Assembly (NCBI GenBank): GCA_025963875.1
Contig: JAOPZY010000184.1
Span: 1-34,829 of the forward strand
Direction: 5' to 3'
From: Actinomycetota bacterium
GTDB taxonomy: Bacteria > Actinomycetota > CADDZG01 > JAHWKV01 > JAOPZY01
Length of the DNA stretch: 34,829 nt
In this document: in pieces, positions 18,132 to 27,365 of the stretch
Numbering within the stretch: the first letter of the stretch is position 1
Layout of the letters: each line of letters opens with the position of its first letter
Translations under genes and position numbers: made by a program
Notes under the pieces: generated by a model
What the model saw: only the letters and a program-made list of their open reading frames with translations
The model's database searches: none
Told to the model about the DNA's origin: nothing

Positions 18132-18905
18132 ATGCGACGCCCGATCATCGCGGCCAACTGGAAGATGCACAAAACCCATCTCGAGGCGATGCACTTCGTC
18201 GAGAGCCTCCGCAACCGCCTGGCGCCATCGGACTACGACCGGGTCGAGGTGGTCGTCTGCCCCCCCTTCACGGCGCTGCGCACCGTGCAGACCACCATCG
18301 ACGGGGCCGATCTCGACATCGGCCTGGGCGCCCAGAACATGCACTGGGAGGAGAAGGGCGCCTACACCGGCGAGATCTCCTCCCCGATGCTCGTGAAGCT
18401 CAGCGTCACCTACGTCATCATCGGCCACTCCGAGCGCCGGGAGATCTTCGGGGAGACCGACGAATGGGTCAACAAGAAGGTGAAGGCGGCCTTCGAGCAC
18501 GACCTGCTGCCGATCATGTGCGTGGGGGAGACCCTCGCCGAGCGGGAGGAGGGCGGTACCGAGGCGAAGGTCGAGCGCCAGGTCCGGGCCGGCCTGGCGG
18601 GCGTCCCCAAGGACCGGCTGCCGTCGCTGGTCATCGCCTACGAGCCCATCTGGGCGATCGGGACGGGCCGCAACGCCTATCCCGACGACGCGCAGGCCAC
18701 GATCGCCTTCATCCGCTCGACGGTGCGGTCGGTTGCCGGGGACGCCGCGGACGAGGTCCGGATCCAGTACGGCGGGAGCGTCAAGGCAGGCAACATTGCG
18801 GGCTTCATGGCGCAGCCAGACATCGACGGTGCGCTGGTGGGTGGGGCGAGCCTCGATCCCGAGGAGTTCGCCCTCATCGTCCGTTACGACACCAGCTCTT
18901 CGTGA
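18132..18905 (+). CDS. tpiA: Triosephosphate isomerase
   Basis: MRRPIIAANWKMHKT, VIIGHSERREIFGETD, VIAYEPIWAIGTG, IQYGGSVKAGNI. Confidence 0.98.
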   Translation: MRRPIIAANWKMHKTHLEAMHFVESLRNRLAPSDYDRVEVVVCPPFTALRTVQTTIDGADLDIGLGAQNMHWEEKGAYTGEISSPMLVKLSVTYVIIGHSERREIFGETDEWVNKKVKAAFEHDLLPIMCVGETLAEREEGGTEAKVERQVRAGLAGVPKDRLPSLVIAYEPIWAIGTGRNAYPDDAQATIAFIRSTVRSVAGDAADEVRIQYGGSVKAGNIAGFMAQPDIDGALVGGASLDPEEFALIVRYDTSSS

Positions 18906-19047
18906 GGTGTGTCCCCAGCGACTAGGCATTTCGTCCGAGAACGACCATGGCAGAAGATGGGGCAGCTAGCGAAACGCCCATTACCAAGCTGCTAAACTCG
19001 GCAGCATTAACCACACCAATCACACGCACACCCGCAGGTGACCGCGC

Positions 19048-19290
19048 ATGCACTGGCTGAGGCTGACCAACCTCATCGTCCTGATTCACGTCCTGGTGGG
19101 GGGCACGCTCGTGCTCTTCATCCTCCTGCACGCGGGCCGGGGCGGTGGCCTCTCGGACATGTTCGGCGGGGGCATGGGCGGTGGCCTCTCGGGGTCCTCC
19201 GCGGTGGAGCGCAACCTCGACCGGTTCACGGTGGTCCTCGGTTTGATCTTCGGCATCACCACGGTCTTGCTGGCCCTCCGACTCAAGTAG
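19048..19290 (+). CDS. secG: Preprotein translocase subunit SecG
   Basis: Two TM helices, LLHAGRGGGLSDMFGGG signature, downstream of tpiA. Confidence 0.93.
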   Translation: MHWLRLTNLIVLIHVLVGGTLVLFILLHAGRGGGLSDMFGGGMGGGLSGSSAVERNLDRFTVVLGLIFGITTVLLALRLK

Positions 19291-19323
19291 GAATCCGGCA
19301 GCGAGTGCAACGCGCGCCGGGTA

Positions 19324-19377
19324 CCGGGAGTCAAGCATCGGCAGAGTTACAGGCTGAACGCAGTTCCCGACTCCCGG
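19324..19377 (+). promoter_or_regulatory. Perfect 9-bp inverted repeat (CCGGGAGTC…GACTCCCGG) whose right arm overlaps the SD of the downstream SBP gene
   Basis: 19324-19332/19369-19377; SD GGAGG at 19376-19380. Confidence 0.6.
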
Positions 19378-19387
19378 AGGTGAGCTT

Positions 19388-21040
19388 GTGAGCAAACGCA
19401 GGGTCGTACCGGTCGTTGCGTGGGTGGTTGCGCTGGTCATTCTCGCCACGGCCTGCAAGTCGGCCAAGACCGGTGCGCCGGCCGCCACGCCGACGGGGGG
19501 CACCTTCACCGTCGAATCCCAGGAGCCCGGCTCCCTCGATCCACCCCTGGCCTCCGGTTCCGAGGACCTGCGGGTGGTCCACGAGCTCTTCGACGGCCTG
19601 ATTCTCTACGACGACAAGACCGCCGCGGTGACGCCCGGGGTGGCCACCTCCTGGGCACCCAACGCCGACAACACCAAGTTCACGTTCCACCTGCGGTCCG
19701 GCACGAAGTTCTCCAACGGCGAGGACGTGACGGCGGAGAGCTTCGTGCGGGGGATGACCCGCTCCCTCACCCCCAAGTTCTACAACGATCCCAACGGTCT
19801 CGGGTACCACCTCGATGGTGTCCTGGGGGCGGCCGCTGTGAGCAAGGGCGTCACCACGACCCTGACCGGGGCGGTCGCCAAGGACAAGACCACGCTGGAG
19901 GTGGACCTCTCGGCGCCGGATGCCGAGTTCGTCGTGCGGACGGGGCACATGCCGTTCCTCCCGATCCCGAGCGACGCCGCCATGGCCGCTCAGAAGCCGT
20001 CGTGGTCGGAGAACCCGATCGGCAACGGCCCCTTCAAGATGAAGGAGGCATGGGTCCACCAGCAGTCCATCACCCTCGTCCCCAACCCCACCTACTACGG
20101 CACGAAGCCGAAGGTGGACCAGGTCGTCTACAAGATCTTCCCGGACCAGGACACCTCCTACCTGCAGTGGCAGGCCGGTAATCTCGACTGGACCCGCATC
20201 CCCCCGGCGAAGATCCCCGAAGGCAAGGCCCAGAACCCGGGCAACTACATCATCCAGGACGTGGGGGGCATCAACTACCTCTCCACGCGCTACACGCTGG
20301 CACCGACCAGCAACAAGCTCTTCGACCAGGCGATCTCGCTGTCGTTCGACCGCCAGGCAATCTCCAACGCCGTGTTCTCGGGGCTCAACACGCCCGCGGC
20401 GGGGATCGTGCCCCCCCTGATCCCCGGTTCCCAATCCAAGGGCACCAGCGGGCCGTGCAAGTACTGCACCTACGACCCCGCCCGGGCCAAGGCCCTGTTC
20501 AAGCAGTTCACGGATGGCGGCGGCACGGTCAAGGAGCCGTTCCCGATGTACTTCAACGCCGGGGCCGGCCACGACGCCTGGATGCAGGCGATCGCCAACC
20601 AGATCCAGACCACCCTCGGCTTCAAGGTCCAGGCAATCGCCGCGACGGCGCAGTTCACGGGTGCCGAGAGCTACTCGAAGTTCATCGGCAAGGACGCTCC
20701 CGCCAGCGCCAACCGCTTCGGCTGGAGCCTGGACTACCCGACGCCCGACAACTTCCTCTACCCGCTGTTCTCGACGGGCAGCGCCGACAACAAGTCCCAG
20801 TACTCCAACCCGGCGTTCGACGCGCTGATCAAGCAGGCCCGGGCCGAGCCGGACGCCACCAAGCGGGTGAAGATCTACCAGCAGGCCGAGGACATCGTGC
20901 TGGAGGATCTCCCGATCATCCCGGTGTGGTGGCGTACCCAGATCCGGCTGGCGAAGCTGAACAAGTGGGGCGGCCTCGGCATGGACCCGTACGAGGACCC
21001 CGCCGTCCGCACGGTCTACCTCAAGGCAGCCTCGAGCTGA
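19388..21040 (+). CDS. Peptide ABC transporter substrate-binding lipoprotein (SBP family 5, OppA/DppA-like)
   Basis: Lipoprotein signal ILATAC, GSLDPPLASGSEDLRVVHELFDGL, NPIGNGPFKM, C-terminal DLPIIPVWW; GTG start with GGAGGTGAG SD. Confidence 0.93.
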   Translation: MSKRRVVPVVAWVVALVILATACKSAKTGAPAATPTGGTFTVESQEPGSLDPPLASGSEDLRVVHELFDGLILYDDKTAAVTPGVATSWAPNADNTKFTFHLRSGTKFSNGEDVTAESFVRGMTRSLTPKFYNDPNGLGYHLDGVLGAAAVSKGVTTTLTGAVAKDKTTLEVDLSAPDAEFVVRTGHMPFLPIPSDAAMAAQKPSWSENPIGNGPFKMKEAWVHQQSITLVPNPTYYGTKPKVDQVVYKIFPDQDTSYLQWQAGNLDWTRIPPAKIPEGKAQNPGNYIIQDVGGINYLSTRYTLAPTSNKLFDQAISLSFDRQAISNAVFSGLNTPAAGIVPPLIPGSQSKGTSGPCKYCTYDPARAKALFKQFTDGGGTVKEPFPMYFNAGAGHDAWMQAIANQIQTTLGFKVQAIAATAQFTGAESYSKFIGKDAPASANRFGWSLDYPTPDNFLYPLFSTGSADNKSQYSNPAFDALIKQARAEPDATKRVKIYQQAEDIVLEDLPIIPVWWRTQIRLAKLNKWGGLGMDPYEDPAVRTVYLKAASS

Positions 21041-21122
21041 TCACCACGGACGACACTGCGGTCGCCCAGCGAGCGGACCGGGTGCCGCCGCTGAAACCGG
21101 GACGGGCTGTGGAGGCGGCGGC

Positions 21123-22061
21123 GTGACGCGCTACATCGTCCGCCGCCTCCTGCAGATGGTGCTCGTGTTCTTCGGGGCGACGTTCCTGCTGTTCGCCGCG
21201 CTGTACCTGCTCCCGGGGGACCCCACCCAGGCGCTCGGCTCCGACCGCACGCTGGCCCCGGCGACCGTCCAGGCGATCCGGGCCCGCTACCACCTGGACG
21301 ACCCCGTCTACGTCCAGTACGCGACCTACATCAAGGACATCGCCCGGGGCGACCTCGGGACCTCGATCCAGCTCCGCAGGCCCGTGAGCCAGATCATGCG
21401 CGATTCCATCCCCTGGTCCGTCAAGCTGGCGCTGTCCGCGACAGCGGTCGAGATCATCCTCGGGATCGGCAGCGGGGTGATCTCCGCCATCAAGCGCTAT
21501 TCGTTCCTCGACACGCTCTCGACGGTGTCGACGAGCGTCCTGATCGCGATCCCGGTCTTCTGGCTGGGGCTCATGCTGCAGATCCTCTTCGGCCTGAAGT
21601 TCCGGGGGACCTTCCTGGGGCTTCCGATCTCGGGCGTCACCGACGGCTGGAAGAGCTACGTCCTGCCCTCCATCACCCTGGCCTCGGCCGTGACGGCCGT
21701 CACGGCCCGCCTGACCCGCACGACGATGCTCGAGGTGATGCGTCAGGACTACGTCCGCACCGCCTCCGCCAAGGGCCTCTCCCGGCGGGCGGTGGTGTTC
21801 AAGCACGCGCTGCGCAACGCCCTGATCCCGGTGGTCACCAACATCGGCCTCGACTTCGGCACGCTCATCGGCGGCGCCATCCTCACCGAGACCGTCTACG
21901 CCTGGCCCGGGGTGGGGCGCCAGGTCTACTTCGCCATCATCGCCCACGACAATCCGGTGATCATCGGGTCGACGATCGTCTTCGTCTTCGCATTCATGGT
22001 CGTGAACCTCATCGTCGACATCTCCTACGCCGTCCTGGATCCGAGGATCCGCTATGTCTGA
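21123..22061 (+). CDS. Peptide ABC transporter permease (DppB/OppB type)
   Basis: MTRYIVRRLLQMVLVFFGATFLLF; RQDYVRTASAKGLSRRAVVFKHALRNALIPV EAA-like loop; GTG start. Confidence 0.95.
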   Translation: MTRYIVRRLLQMVLVFFGATFLLFAALYLLPGDPTQALGSDRTLAPATVQAIRARYHLDDPVYVQYATYIKDIARGDLGTSIQLRRPVSQIMRDSIPWSVKLALSATAVEIILGIGSGVISAIKRYSFLDTLSTVSTSVLIAIPVFWLGLMLQILFGLKFRGTFLGLPISGVTDGWKSYVLPSITLASAVTAVTARLTRTTMLEVMRQDYVRTASAKGLSRRAVVFKHALRNALIPVVTNIGLDFGTLIGGAILTETVYAWPGVGRQVYFAIIAHDNPVIIGSTIVFVFAFMVVNLIVDISYAVLDPRIRYV

Positions 22062-23001
22062 CGCGGCAGTCCAGCCCGGACCTTTCGTGGTCGAACCCGT
22101 GACCCCGGGGGGCCTGGACGCCGGGGTAGGGGGGGCCGCCGCCGAACTGCCCATGATGACCCTCTGGGGCGACGTGTGGCGCAGGCTGCGACGCAACAAG
22201 CTGGCCATCCTCGGCAGCGCCATCATCCTGGGGCTGGTACTGACGGCGGCGCTCGCGCCCCTGATCGCACCGTACTCACCGGACGCCCAGAACCTGTCCA
22301 ACTTCCTCGCGCCGCCGTCACTGCGGCACTGGTTCGGCACCGACAACCTCGGGCGGGACTACTTCAGCCGGGTCGTCTACGGCTCGCGGGTCTCGATCAG
22401 CATCGGCATCGTCGCCACATTCATCTCCGTGGCCATCGGGATGAGCCTCGGCGCCGTCTCCGGCTACTTCGGGGGCAAGATCGACGCCGTCGTCATGCGC
22501 GTCGCCGACGTCTTCTTCTCGTTCCCCTTCATCGTCGGGGCGATCATCATCATCACCGCCCTTGGCCCCTCGTTCCCGCGCCTGCTCGCCCTGTTCATCG
22601 CCATCGGCGTGCTCGGCTGGGCGACGGTGGGCAGGATCTTCCGGTCCAGCGTCCTGCAGGTGCGGCAGGCCGACTACGTCGAGGCGGCGCGGGCACTGGG
22701 GGCCGGCCACTTCCGCATCCTGACCCGCCACGTGGTCCCCAACGCGATCGCCCCGGTCATGGTGTACAGCACGATCTACACCGGGCTCGTCATCCTCACC
22801 GAGGCGGCACTGTCGTTCCTCGGGTTCGGCGTCGCGTCCGGGACCCCGGCCTGGGGCCTCATGGTCGCAGACGGCAAGAGCTCGCTCACCAGCCAGCCGT
22901 GGCTGGTCCTGTTCCCGGGCCTGGCGATCGTCCTCACCGTCCTCGGCTTCATCTTCCTGGGCGACGGGTTGCGCGACTCCATGGACCCACGGCTGCGCTG
23001 A
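22054..23001 (+). CDS. Peptide ABC transporter permease (DppC/OppC type)
   Basis: HWFGTDNLGRDYFSRVVYGSRVSISIGI; ADYVEAARALGAGHFRILTRHVVPN; overlaps the upstream gene. Confidence 0.95.
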   Translation: MSDAAVQPGPFVVEPVTPGGLDAGVGGAAAELPMMTLWGDVWRRLRRNKLAILGSAIILGLVLTAALAPLIAPYSPDAQNLSNFLAPPSLRHWFGTDNLGRDYFSRVVYGSRVSISIGIVATFISVAIGMSLGAVSGYFGGKIDAVVMRVADVFFSFPFIVGAIIIITALGPSFPRLLALFIAIGVLGWATVGRIFRSSVLQVRQADYVEAARALGAGHFRILTRHVVPNAIAPVMVYSTIYTGLVILTEAALSFLGFGVASGTPAWGLMVADGKSSLTSQPWLVLFPGLAIVLTVLGFIFLGDGLRDSMDPRLR

Positions 23002-23002
23002 C

Positions 23003-24124
23003 GTGACGCCGGAGGTCGGCGACATCCCGGAGCCGTCCGAGGCCGGCGCGCCGCTGCTCGACATCCGCGACCTCCGGGTCCACTTCTTCACGGACTTCGG
23101 CGTCGTGAAGGCGGTGGACGGCGTGAGCTACTCGCTGGCCGCGGGGGAGACCCTGGCGATCGTGGGGGAGTCCGGCTCCGGCAAGAGCGTCAGCGCCCTC
23201 GCCACGATGGGCCTCATCGCCCCGCCGGGCAGGGTGGTGTCGGGCAGCATCTGGTTCCAGGGGCGGAACGTGCTGGAGCTGGACGAGGAGGAGCTCCGGC
23301 GGATCCGGGGCAACCGCATCGGGATGGTGTTCCAGGACCCCCTGACCTCCCTGAACCCGGTCTTCTCGGTGGGGTCGCAGATCGCCGAGGCCGTGCGCGC
23401 CCATTCCAAGGTGGGACGTCGGGCGGCGAAGCGCCGTGCCGTCGAGATGATGGAGATCGTGGGCATCCCCAACGCTGCGGAGCGCACCGGCGACTACCCC
23501 CACCACTTCTCAGGCGGCATGCGCCAGCGAGTCATGATCGCCATGGCGCTCGCGATGAACCCGGCCCTCCTCATCGCGGACGAGCCGACCACTGCGCTGG
23601 ACGTCACCGTGCAGGCCCAGGTGCTCGACCTCCTGTCCTCCCTGCAGGAGGAGTTCAAGATGGCGATGGTCCTCATCACCCACGACCTCGGCGTGGTGGC
23701 CGAGCAGGCGGACAGGGTGGCGGTCATGTACGCCGGACGGATCGTGGAGCAGGCCTCCGTCGACGACCTGTACTACCGGCCGCAGCACCCGTACACGATG
23801 GGGCTGATGAGCTCGATCGCCCGCCTCGACCGGGAGCGGACCGGCCGGCTCCACCCCATCAAGGGCCAGCCGCCGAGCCTGGTCAACGTCCCGCCCGGCT
23901 GTGCCTTCCACCCCCGCTGCCCCTACGTGCAGGACATCTGCCGCCGGGAGCGCCCGGAGCTGGTCGCCCATGAGGTCGCTGGCACGTCGGCCTGGTCGAA
24001 GGGGGGCGAGGAGGCTGGGATCGGCGACGCGGAACACCTTGCCGCCTGCCACTTCGCCGGTGCGCTGCCCGACCTGCCCGCGGAGGCCGCAGAGGCAGCG
24101 GGGACCGCAGGGGCCGCAGGGTGA
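23003..24124 (+). CDS. Peptide ABC transporter ATP-binding protein (OppD/DppD type)
   Basis: Walker [18 protein letters not shown] signature, Walker [19 protein letters not shown]-terminal [12 protein letters not shown] start. Confidence 0.95.
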   Translation: MTPEVGDIPEPSEAGAPLLDIRDLRVHFFTDFGVVKAVDGVSYSLAAGETLAIVGESGSGKSVSALATMGLIAPPGRVVSGSIWFQGRNVLELDEEELRRIRGNRIGMVFQDPLTSLNPVFSVGSQIAEAVRAHSKVGRRAAKRRAVEMMEIVGIPNAAERTGDYPHHFSGGMRQRVMIAMALAMNPALLIADEPTTALDVTVQAQVLDLLSSLQEEFKMAMVLITHDLGVVAEQADRVAVMYAGRIVEQASVDDLYYRPQHPYTMGLMSSIARLDRERTGRLHPIKGQPPSLVNVPPGCAFHPRCPYVQDICRRERPELVAHEVAGTSAWSKGGEEAGIGDAEHLAACHFAGALPDLPAEAAEAAGTAGAAG

Positions 24125-25227
24125 GTCGCGCCGCTCCCGTCCCCACCATGCCCGCTTCCGACGCCGACTCCGCCGAGCTGCTCTCGGTGCGGCATCTCGT
24201 GAAGCACTTCCCGGTCACGCAGGGCATCGTCTTCAAGCGGCAGGTCGGCACCGTCAGCGCCGTCGAGGACGTCTCCCTGTCCATCCGCAAGGGCGAGACG
24301 CTCGGGCTGGTGGGGGAGTCGGGGTGCGGCAAGTCCACCGCGGCACGGTGCATCCTGCGGTTGCTCGAGCCCACGTCGGGGTCCCTCCTGTTCGAGGGGG
24401 AGGACTTCACCCGGGCTGGCCGGGGGCGGATGCAGGAGCTGCGGCGGGAGATGCAGATCATCTTCCAGGACCCCTTCTCCTCGCTGAACCCCCGGATGAC
24501 CGTACGCAGCATCGTTTCCGAGCCGTTGATCATCCACGGCATCTACGAGCGTGAGGGGGGCATCTCCTACGTCGGGGACCTGCTGGAGCGGGTGGGGCTC
24601 AACCCCGAGCACGGCAACCGCTATCCGCACGAGTTCTCGGGCGGTCAGCGCCAGCGGATCGGTGTGGCCAGAGCCCTGGCGCTGCGCCCGAAGCTGATCA
24701 TCTGCGACGAGCCGGTGTCGGCACTGGACGTCTCCGTGCAGGCCCAGATCGTCAACCTGCTCGAGGACCTGCAGGACGAGTTCGCCCTCACGTACCTCTT
24801 CATCGCCCACGACCTGTCGATCGTCCGGCACATCAGCGACCGGGTGGCGGTCATGTACCTGGGCAAGATCGTCGAGGTCGGCGACCGCACCGACCTGTAC
24901 GAGCGCCCCCTGCACCCCTACACCCAGGGCCTGCTGTCCGCCATCCCCGTCCCGGATCCCAACAAGGAGCGCGGCCGCGAGCGGGTCATCCTGCGGGGCG
25001 ACGTCCCCAGTCCCCTCAACCCCCCGTCGGGGTGCCGGTTCCACCCCCGCTGCTTCCGGGCCGAGGAGGTGGCTCGTACCCAGGCGGTCGACACCGTGGG
25101 GGTGGGGCGGAGCGGGCGGCTGGTGCCGAGGATCTGCACCGAAGAGGAGCCTGCCCTCGTGGAGCGGGGCTTGGGGCCGCTGCACCCCGCGGCGTGCCAC
25201 TTCGCCGTCGTGAAGGACGTCGTGTGA
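24121..25227 (+). CDS. Peptide ABC transporter ATP-binding protein (OppF/DppF type)
   Basis: Walker [51 protein letters not shown] overlap. Confidence 0.95.
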   Translation: MSRAAPVPTMPASDADSAELLSVRHLVKHFPVTQGIVFKRQVGTVSAVEDVSLSIRKGETLGLVGESGCGKSTAARCILRLLEPTSGSLLFEGEDFTRAGRGRMQELRREMQIIFQDPFSSLNPRMTVRSIVSEPLIIHGIYEREGGISYVGDLLERVGLNPEHGNRYPHEFSGGQRQRIGVARALALRPKLIICDEPVSALDVSVQAQIVNLLEDLQDEFALTYLFIAHDLSIVRHISDRVAVMYLGKIVEVGDRTDLYERPLHPYTQGLLSAIPVPDPNKERGRERVILRGDVPSPLNPPSGCRFHPRCFRAEEVARTQAVDTVGVGRSGRLVPRICTEEEPALVERGLGPLHPAACHFAVVKDVV

Positions 25228-25556
25228 CCCGGGTCGTTGTCCTTGCCGTCACGGCCCTCGTCCTGGCGCTGGCGCTGGGCGGCGCCGCGTGGAGTCAGGC
25301 GCCGGCCCCGTCGGGCGGGGCGTCGCCCTCGGGTTGCCAGGCAGACCAGCTCTGCATTCCGCAGAGCCCGGCGCCCGGGTCGAATGGCGGGTCTGATGGG
25401 GGCCAGGTGCTGGTGGGTCACGACCCGCCGTCCCACTTCGCCCGCTCGCTCGTGACGATGGGCTGCATCGCCCTGGTCCTGGGGGTCTACCTGGTCATGG
25501 CCGTGACGGGCAAGCGCCTGCCGCTGCCGCGCCGGAGGGCCGGGGGCCGGCGCTGA
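25224..25556 (+). CDS. Small secreted/membrane protein of unknown function in the opp operon
   Basis: GTG 25224 overlapping the oppF stop; N-terminal signal-like helix, CQADQLC, C-terminal TM ([17 protein letters not shown]) and basic tail. Confidence 0.7.
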   Translation: MTRVVVLAVTALVLALALGGAAWSQAPAPSGGASPSGCQADQLCIPQSPAPGSNGGSDGGQVLVGHDPPSHFARSLVTMGCIALVLGVYLVMAVTGKRLPLPRRRAGGRR

Positions 25557-27286
25557 GGCGGCGGTCTTCGTTCGGCCGCCGCCTGGGGCTGGCCGTCCTC
25601 CTCGTCTGCGTCGCGGTTGGCGTCGTCATGGTGCGGGGCAGGCTCAACCGGTCGACTGCGTCGGGGACCGCGAAGAACCGGGCGGCGGCGGCCTTCGACA
25701 CCAACGCCGGCATCGTGTACTCGCTGGACGAGGAGCCGGTGAACTTCAACTTCCTCACCTCGGACGGGAACGGGGTGGCGATGCTGCAGATCGTCGACCG
25801 CGTCTGGCCGTCGGTGTTCCACGCCGACCCCGCAGCGATCGTCTCCATGGACAAGGCGTTGATGGACTCGGTGACGCTGGTCTCGTCCAACCCGCAGACC
25901 GTCGTCTACAACGTCAACCACCGGGCGACGTGGCAGGACGGCGTCCCCTTCAACGCCGACGACTTCGTCTACAACTGGCAGGCCCAGTCGGGGCTCCCGC
26001 AGTACACGGACGTCGGCGGTGTGCCGTTCGACGCGGCAAGCACGGTCGGCTACAACCAGATCGCGAGCATCACGGCGTCCCCGGACAAGTTCACGGTGAC
26101 CACGACCTACTCCACGCCGTTCGCCGACTGGAGGAGCTTGTTCTCCCCCATGGCTCCGGCCCACATCATGCAGAGGGTCGGCTGGAACAAGGGGCTGCTG
26201 CCCGCAGCCGTCGGTGCCGGCACCTTCATCTCCGCCGGGCCGTTCCTGTTCGCGTCGTACACCCCGGGCAAGGACTTCGTGCTCAACCGCAATCCGCAGT
26301 ACTGGGGCACGCCGTCGAACCTGGCGACCGTTGACTTCCGCTTCGTCAACGACCCCGCGCAGGTGGCGTCGGGTCTCGCCGGCAACGAGATCGACGCCTC
26401 CTATCCCCAGCCCGAGCTCGATCTGGTCCGCCAGCTCAAGAAGGTCCCGACCCTGAAGTTCGACGAGCGGCCCGGTCTGACCTACGAGCACCTGGACTTC
26501 AACGAGGCCAACCCGTTCCTGGCCGACGTCAACCTGCGGCGGGCGATCGCGCTGTCGATCGACCGCACGGACCTGATCGCCCAGACGGTCGGTCAGTACG
26601 CCACCGGCATCGTGCCCGACAACAACCACTTCTTTGCGCCCGGCCAGCCCGAATACCGGGACAACTCCGGCGGCTGGACCACCGCCACCGCCACGGCCGG
26701 CGGGCCGTATGACCACGCCGACATCGAAGGGGCCAGGCGGTTGCTCGCCGGCAGCGGCTACATCCTGAGCCGCGGCGTGCTCACCAGGGCCGGGAGACCG
26801 GTCACGCTTCGGATCACCTCAACCCTGGGGAACACCCTCCGCACCGCCGAGGAGGCCTACGTCATCGCCCAGCTGGCGAAGATCGGCATCAACGCCACCG
26901 AGCAGGACACCGCAGGACTGCGCACTACGCTGAGCTGGCACGACTTCGACCTGATCATCTTCGCCTGGTCGGACACGCCGTTCCCATCGGGCTCCGATCC
27001 GATCTTCCAGACGAAGACCAGGTCCACCGGCGCCCAGAACTACGACTCGTACGCCAACCGGACGGTGGATGCCCTCATCGGCCTGGCGGGCCTCGAGCTC
27101 GACCACGCCAAGCAGGTGTCCCTGTACAACCAGGCGGATGCCATCCTCTGGAAGGACATGGTGACGCTGCCGCTCTTCCAGAAGCCCACCCTGCTCGTGT
27201 ACCAGTCGAGGTACAAGAACATGGTCAACAACATCACCACGGAGGGCCCGGTCTCCAGCATGGAGCAGTGGGGCCTCCCGAAGTGA
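25553..27286 (+). CDS. Second peptide-type SBP (family 5), TM-anchored N-terminus
   Basis: YSLDEEPVNFNFLTSDGNGVAMLQIVDRVWPS, ATWQDGVPFNADDFVYNWQ, LRRAIALSIDR, TLPLFQKPTLLVY. The ORF track starts at ATG 25628, which removes most of the signal/TM; in-frame CTG at 25553 restores [26 protein letters not shown]. Confidence 0.85.
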   Translation: MRRRSSFGRRLGLAVLLVCVAVGVVMVRGRLNRSTASGTAKNRAAAAFDTNAGIVYSLDEEPVNFNFLTSDGNGVAMLQIVDRVWPSVFHADPAAIVSMDKALMDSVTLVSSNPQTVVYNVNHRATWQDGVPFNADDFVYNWQAQSGLPQYTDVGGVPFDAASTVGYNQIASITASPDKFTVTTTYSTPFADWRSLFSPMAPAHIMQRVGWNKGLLPAAVGAGTFISAGPFLFASYTPGKDFVLNRNPQYWGTPSNLATVDFRFVNDPAQVASGLAGNEIDASYPQPELDLVRQLKKVPTLKFDERPGLTYEHLDFNEANPFLADVNLRRAIALSIDRTDLIAQTVGQYATGIVPDNNHFFAPGQPEYRDNSGGWTTATATAGGPYDHADIEGARRLLAGSGYILSRGVLTRAGRPVTLRITSTLGNTLRTAEEAYVIAQLAKIGINATEQDTAGLRTTLSWHDFDLIIFAWSDTPFPSGSDPIFQTKTRSTGAQNYDSYANRTVDALIGLAGLELDHAKQVSLYNQADAILWKDMVTLPLFQKPTLLVYQSRYKNMVNNITTEGPVSSMEQWGLPK

Positions 27287-27321
27287 CGCCCGACCTTGCA
27301 TCCGGCGGGCGGGTGCGAAAT

Positions 27322-27361
27322 ACCACCGTATGGGTGGAAAATCGGTCCCACCCCCGGTGGT
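27322..27361. terminator. Nested hairpin between convergent genes (possible bidirectional terminator, no U-tract)
   Basis: ACCACCG-tat-GGGTGG-N10-CCACCC-c-CGGTGGT. Confidence 0.5.
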
Positions 27362-27365
27362 CACG

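Noticed and set aside
23923-25200. 425-aa minus-strand ORF
   Set aside because: Antisense to oppF; no recognizable family motif.
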